DNA of 64,000 bases from an uncultured Phycisphaerales bacterium. GTDB lineage: Bacteria > Planctomycetota > Phycisphaerae > Tepidisphaerales > Tepidisphaeraceae. Below, piece by piece: positions 61,574 through 64,000 of this stretch. The stretch spans positions 1 to 64,000 of the forward strand of contig CAIQIQ010000073.1 of the NCBI GenBank assembly GCA_903871935.1. Reading direction: 5' to 3'. The first letter of the stretch is position 1; each line of letters begins with the position of its first letter. The notes under the pieces were generated by a model that worked only from the letters and a program-made list of their open reading frames with translations, ran no database searches and was not told the DNA's origin. The position numbers and the translations under genes were made by a program.

Positions 61574-64000
61574 ATGCGCAAGAGGAGTTTTCTGGCGGCG
61601 CTATTGATCGGCCTGGTGTTTTGTGTTTCGGGGCGGGCGGTCTGCGGAGCGGAGAAGCCGTGGTTAGTTCGTCTGCTTCCCCTGACATCCAATGAAGAGC
61701 GCATCTCGGTGGTGGCGCTGCCGCGCGAATTGATCCGACAATCCATTCTGCTGGCGGCCCGCGAAGAGTTTGGGGCGCTGACGCGTGACGCGAATTGCTG
61801 TGAGCCGCTGCCCATCGATGAGAGCGCCTATGCGGGCATACTCACGATCGAGCCGACGGTCAGTTCACTGCGCCCGGTGCGGGTGTCGCTGCAGATCAGC
61901 GTGCTGGGACCCGATGGCAATCAAGGCAAGGAGAGTCGCGGAACGCTGACGTATGGTGAGCTGCCGGAGCTGCGCTCGTATGAGAAGATGATCGAGCGGT
62001 GCGAGATCATCTCGCGCGCTGAGGCGTGCGAAGTGCTGCGGGCGGCGGGCTTGCCGGTGCGTCCGGCGAATGCGCCCGATGTCGAGCTTAAGCCGCTGGT
62101 GGCACTGGAGCAGCGCCTGGGGGAGATGTGCTATTTCGCTCAGTTTGACGTGCTGCGCCAGGTGCACCCGCTGTTGCGGGCACAGCCGGACTCGCAGGAG
62201 CTACTGGTGATGACAGCGCGAAGCTACGCCCACCTCGGGCAGTTGACACGCTGTCACTTTGACAACTCATTTGATGTGTATGCGGCCCGGTCATTGCTGT
62301 ATGCACAGAGGCTGGTGCAGAAGCAAAAGAGCAGCGCGCTGGCGCTACAGACGCGGGGGTATGCCAAGGCCCTGACGGGTTTGCATGCCAGTGCTCTGAA
62401 TGACCTGAAACAGTCGCAGCAGGGCCAGGCGGCGGTGATGCCGGCTTGGGCCAGGGCGGCGGAACTGCTCTGTTGTTACGGGCGCCGGGAATTGCTGGAG
62501 TTGGCGGGCAAAGAGCCTGCGATCGCTCCGCTGGCCAGCTACTTCGCATTTGTGACGGTTGAGCATGAGATCAGCGACTCGCTGGTGATTGAGACCGCAC
62601 TCAATGCGCTCAAGTCGAATCCCCATTGTTTTCGGCTCATCGATGGCGCTTGCGAGAAGGCGGGGGTGAGGTACCTTCATCAACTGACGGAAGAGGGTTT
62701 TCCGACCGTGGTGAAGATGATTCGGGATGAGTGGCCGACCATGGAGGCGGATATGCCCGAGGCGGTTCGGGTAGCGCGAACGCTGGCTCACGATGAACCC
62801 AACCTGATAACAGGGGTGGCCGATGTGTCCGAAGCGCTGGCGACCTGCGATGCGCCGAGCGAGCCCTCGTGGTGCATGCTGGGCAATCTGATGGAGCAGA
62901 CGAATTTCCTGCAGGTCTGGCGGCGGGCGCATTTTATGGCGTTTTACTGGTCGGTGCCCACAAACGATTACCTTGCGGAAATGAAGCCGCTGTTTGAGCG
63001 GCATGCGCTCAAAGATTATCTGCTGAGCCTGGGGGATGACTATCGGCAGGACTCGGCTAAACGCGCAGCGTATCTTGCCAACGTGAGCATCGACGGATGG
63101 TTTCCCCAGATGTTGAACATCGTGAAGGAAACCGATGGCGAGTTTGCCCACATATTGTTCACCAACGTCGTCAATGGCATCAGCCGCACGGACTATGACT
63201 GGCCCGACACGCTCATGTACCTGCGTCTTTCAGAGGACCAGGAACATGTCGACATCATGCAGCAGGATGCGCCTCTTCTGAACCAGGTGAGTCCGTATGA
63301 TCCGGTCGCCCCGGCGATCATGGTCGCCCATAACTGGCCCAAAGCGCAGGAGTATCTGCCGAAGTGGAAGAAGCAGTTTGAGCTCAGCCCCTTGTTCGTG
63401 GCGACGATGGCCAAGCGCTGCAATGATATGAAACAGCCGCTGGAGGCCGCCGGCTATCTGGAACAATACCTGGCCATTGCTCCGGACATCGCCATCTATC
63501 AGGAGTTGGCGGCCTCTTACCTGGCGGCCGGGCAGCCGGACAAATATGTTGCGACCTTGGAGCGATCATTGCGGGCGGAAGACTATGGTTTGATGCATGC
63601 CCAATCGCAGTTGAAGCTGGCGGCTTTCTATCGGGCAAAGGGCGAGAATGACAAATGCATCGAATATGCCGAGCAGGCGGCCGAGACGGGGGCGGAATGG
63701 GCCATGCTTGACGCCGGCCGCTATAACGAGGAGCTGGCGCGTTGGGACCGGGCCAACTTCTGGTATCAGCGCGTGGCCGAACGCTATGACAAATATGAAA
63801 TGTGGCACGCGTTCTGTGTGCGCAGCGGCCATGGTGATCGTGAGGCCGCGAAGAGCGGTATGGAACAGCAGTGCCAGGAAGCTCTGAAGAACCCGACTCG
63901 AGAGAATCTGGCGGGGACTGTACTGTTTTATATGCTGGAGCGGAGGTACGCCCAGGCAACCCCGATCCTCCGACAACTGGTCAAGCAATACCATGATCCC
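61574..64000 (+). CDS. Large secreted TPR-like protein, cut by window end
   Basis: Reading from the ATG at 61574 (with GGGAGG 5 nt upstream) stays open for 809 codons to the window edge. The N-terminus MRKRSFLAALLIGLVFCVSG is a signal peptide. The rest is helical, with TPR-like pairs such as LLVMTARSYAHLGQLTRC, LALQTRGYAKALTGLHASAL, AAGYLEQYLAIAPDIAIYQE and LKLAAFYRAKGENDKCIEYA, spaced by less regular helices. No enzyme motif is seen. It probably acts as a scaffold or assembly protein in the envelope. The C-terminus is outside the window. Confidence 0.75.
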   Translation, partial: MRKRSFLAALLIGLVFCVSGRAVCGAEKPWLVRLLPLTSNEERISVVALPRELIRQSILLAAREEFGALTRDANCCEPLPIDESAYAGILTIEPTVSSLRPVRVSLQISVLGPDGNQGKESRGTLTYGELPELRSYEKMIERCEIISRAEACEVLRAAGLPVRPANAPDVELKPLVALEQRLGEMCYFAQFDVLRQVHPLLRAQPDSQELLVMTARSYAHLGQLTRCHFDNSFDVYAARSLLYAQRLVQKQKSSALALQTRGYAKALTGLHASALNDLKQSQQGQAAVMPAWARAAELLCCYGRRELLELAGKEPAIAPLASYFAFVTVEHEISDSLVIETALNALKSNPHCFRLIDGACEKAGVRYLHQLTEEGFPTVVKMIRDEWPTMEADMPEAVRVARTLAHDEPNLITGVADVSEALATCDAPSEPSWCMLGNLMEQTNFLQVWRRAHFMAFYWSVPTNDYLAEMKPLFERHALKDYLLSLGDDYRQDSAKRAAYLANVSIDGWFPQMLNIVKETDGEFAHILFTNVVNGISRTDYDWPDTLMYLRLSEDQEHVDIMQQDAPLLNQVSPYDPVAPAIMVAHNWPKAQEYLPKWKKQFELSPLFVATMAKRCNDMKQPLEAAGYLEQYLAIAPDIAIYQELAASYLAAGQPDKYVATLERSLRAEDYGLMHAQSQLKLAAFYRAKGENDKCIEYAEQAAETGAEWAMLDAGRYNEELARWDRANFWYQRVAERYDKYEMWHAFCVRSGHGDREAAKSGMEQQCQEALKNPTRENLAGTVLFYMLERRYAQATPILRQLVKQYHDP

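Overview
The window is high-GC bacterial chromosome and most likely from the Planctomycetota, probably a Phycisphaerae-type lineage. The inference rests on gene content: secreted PQQ-propeller proteins starting W-P-Q-W-R-G, a membrane protein with the zinc-ribbon motif CGYDLRGL, a 47-residue protein starting KRRLFNILSAVSLLLC, the lipid A enzyme LpxI, and many FG-GAP, Asp-box and DUF-type secreted proteins. I cannot place it to genus without a search.

Layout. 1-126: one end of an insertion sequence leaving the window to the left. 197-2716: inositol-monophosphatase family gene and a solitary atpD. 2762-6671 (minus): ApbE flavin transferase, an FMN-binding protein and a membrane polyferredoxin, which look like an envelope electron-transfer module. 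6813-13142: truB, two tandem secreted paralogues with duplicated terminators, an esterase, a sensor kinase and a lipoprotein. 13143-14483: repeat-rich intergenic DNA. 14484-21559: hexokinase and a probable galactoside operon (GH4 melA, Gfo/Idh, uroporphyrinogen-decarboxylase-like, FG-GAP) with a divergent AraC regulator; galK lies at 23642, near folD, rnhA and an orphan ABC permease. 27014-28321: a second repeat-rich block, then a DUF1016 nuclease. 29548-33600: an HTH/membrane protein, transaldolase, a PQQ propeller and a broken amidase gene. 33694-37824: Fic protein, then an operon of ebgC-like, nitrilase, lpxI and DUF4149 genes. 38127-49989: a carbohydrate region with a GH63-type glucosidase coupled to a SemiSWEET, an amidohydrolase, a creatininase-like protein, a PQQ-like protein, a DUF4091/GH123-like hydrolase and an Asp-box propeller. 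50008-60198: accessory-looking DNA with duplicated secreted serine hydrolases around a SMI1/KNR4 gene, an HTH protein with an unstable-looking repeat, and a HigBA toxin-antitoxin pair. 60443-64000: a zinc-ribbon membrane protein and a large TPR-like secreted protein cut by the window end.

The strongest new signals are regulatory or structural. (1) Two copies of a 126-bp non-coding module lie 13 kb apart in opposite orientation. Each is bounded by perfect DnaA-box sequences (TTATCCACA) at identical 117-bp spacing, and both sit inside a longer, diverged repeat. (2) At least eight genes have promoter-like hexamers whose -10 lies only 6-11 nt before the start codon, with no ribosome-binding site, suggesting widespread leaderless mRNAs. 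(3) Three secreted-hydrolase genes share one promoter and signal-peptide cassette with a GGAA(C/G)AT element 15 bp from TAT(G/T)AT. (4) An array of 10-bp units would, on losing one unit, join a well-formed start to an HTH gene.

All domain and family calls come from reading motifs by eye. No database search was run.
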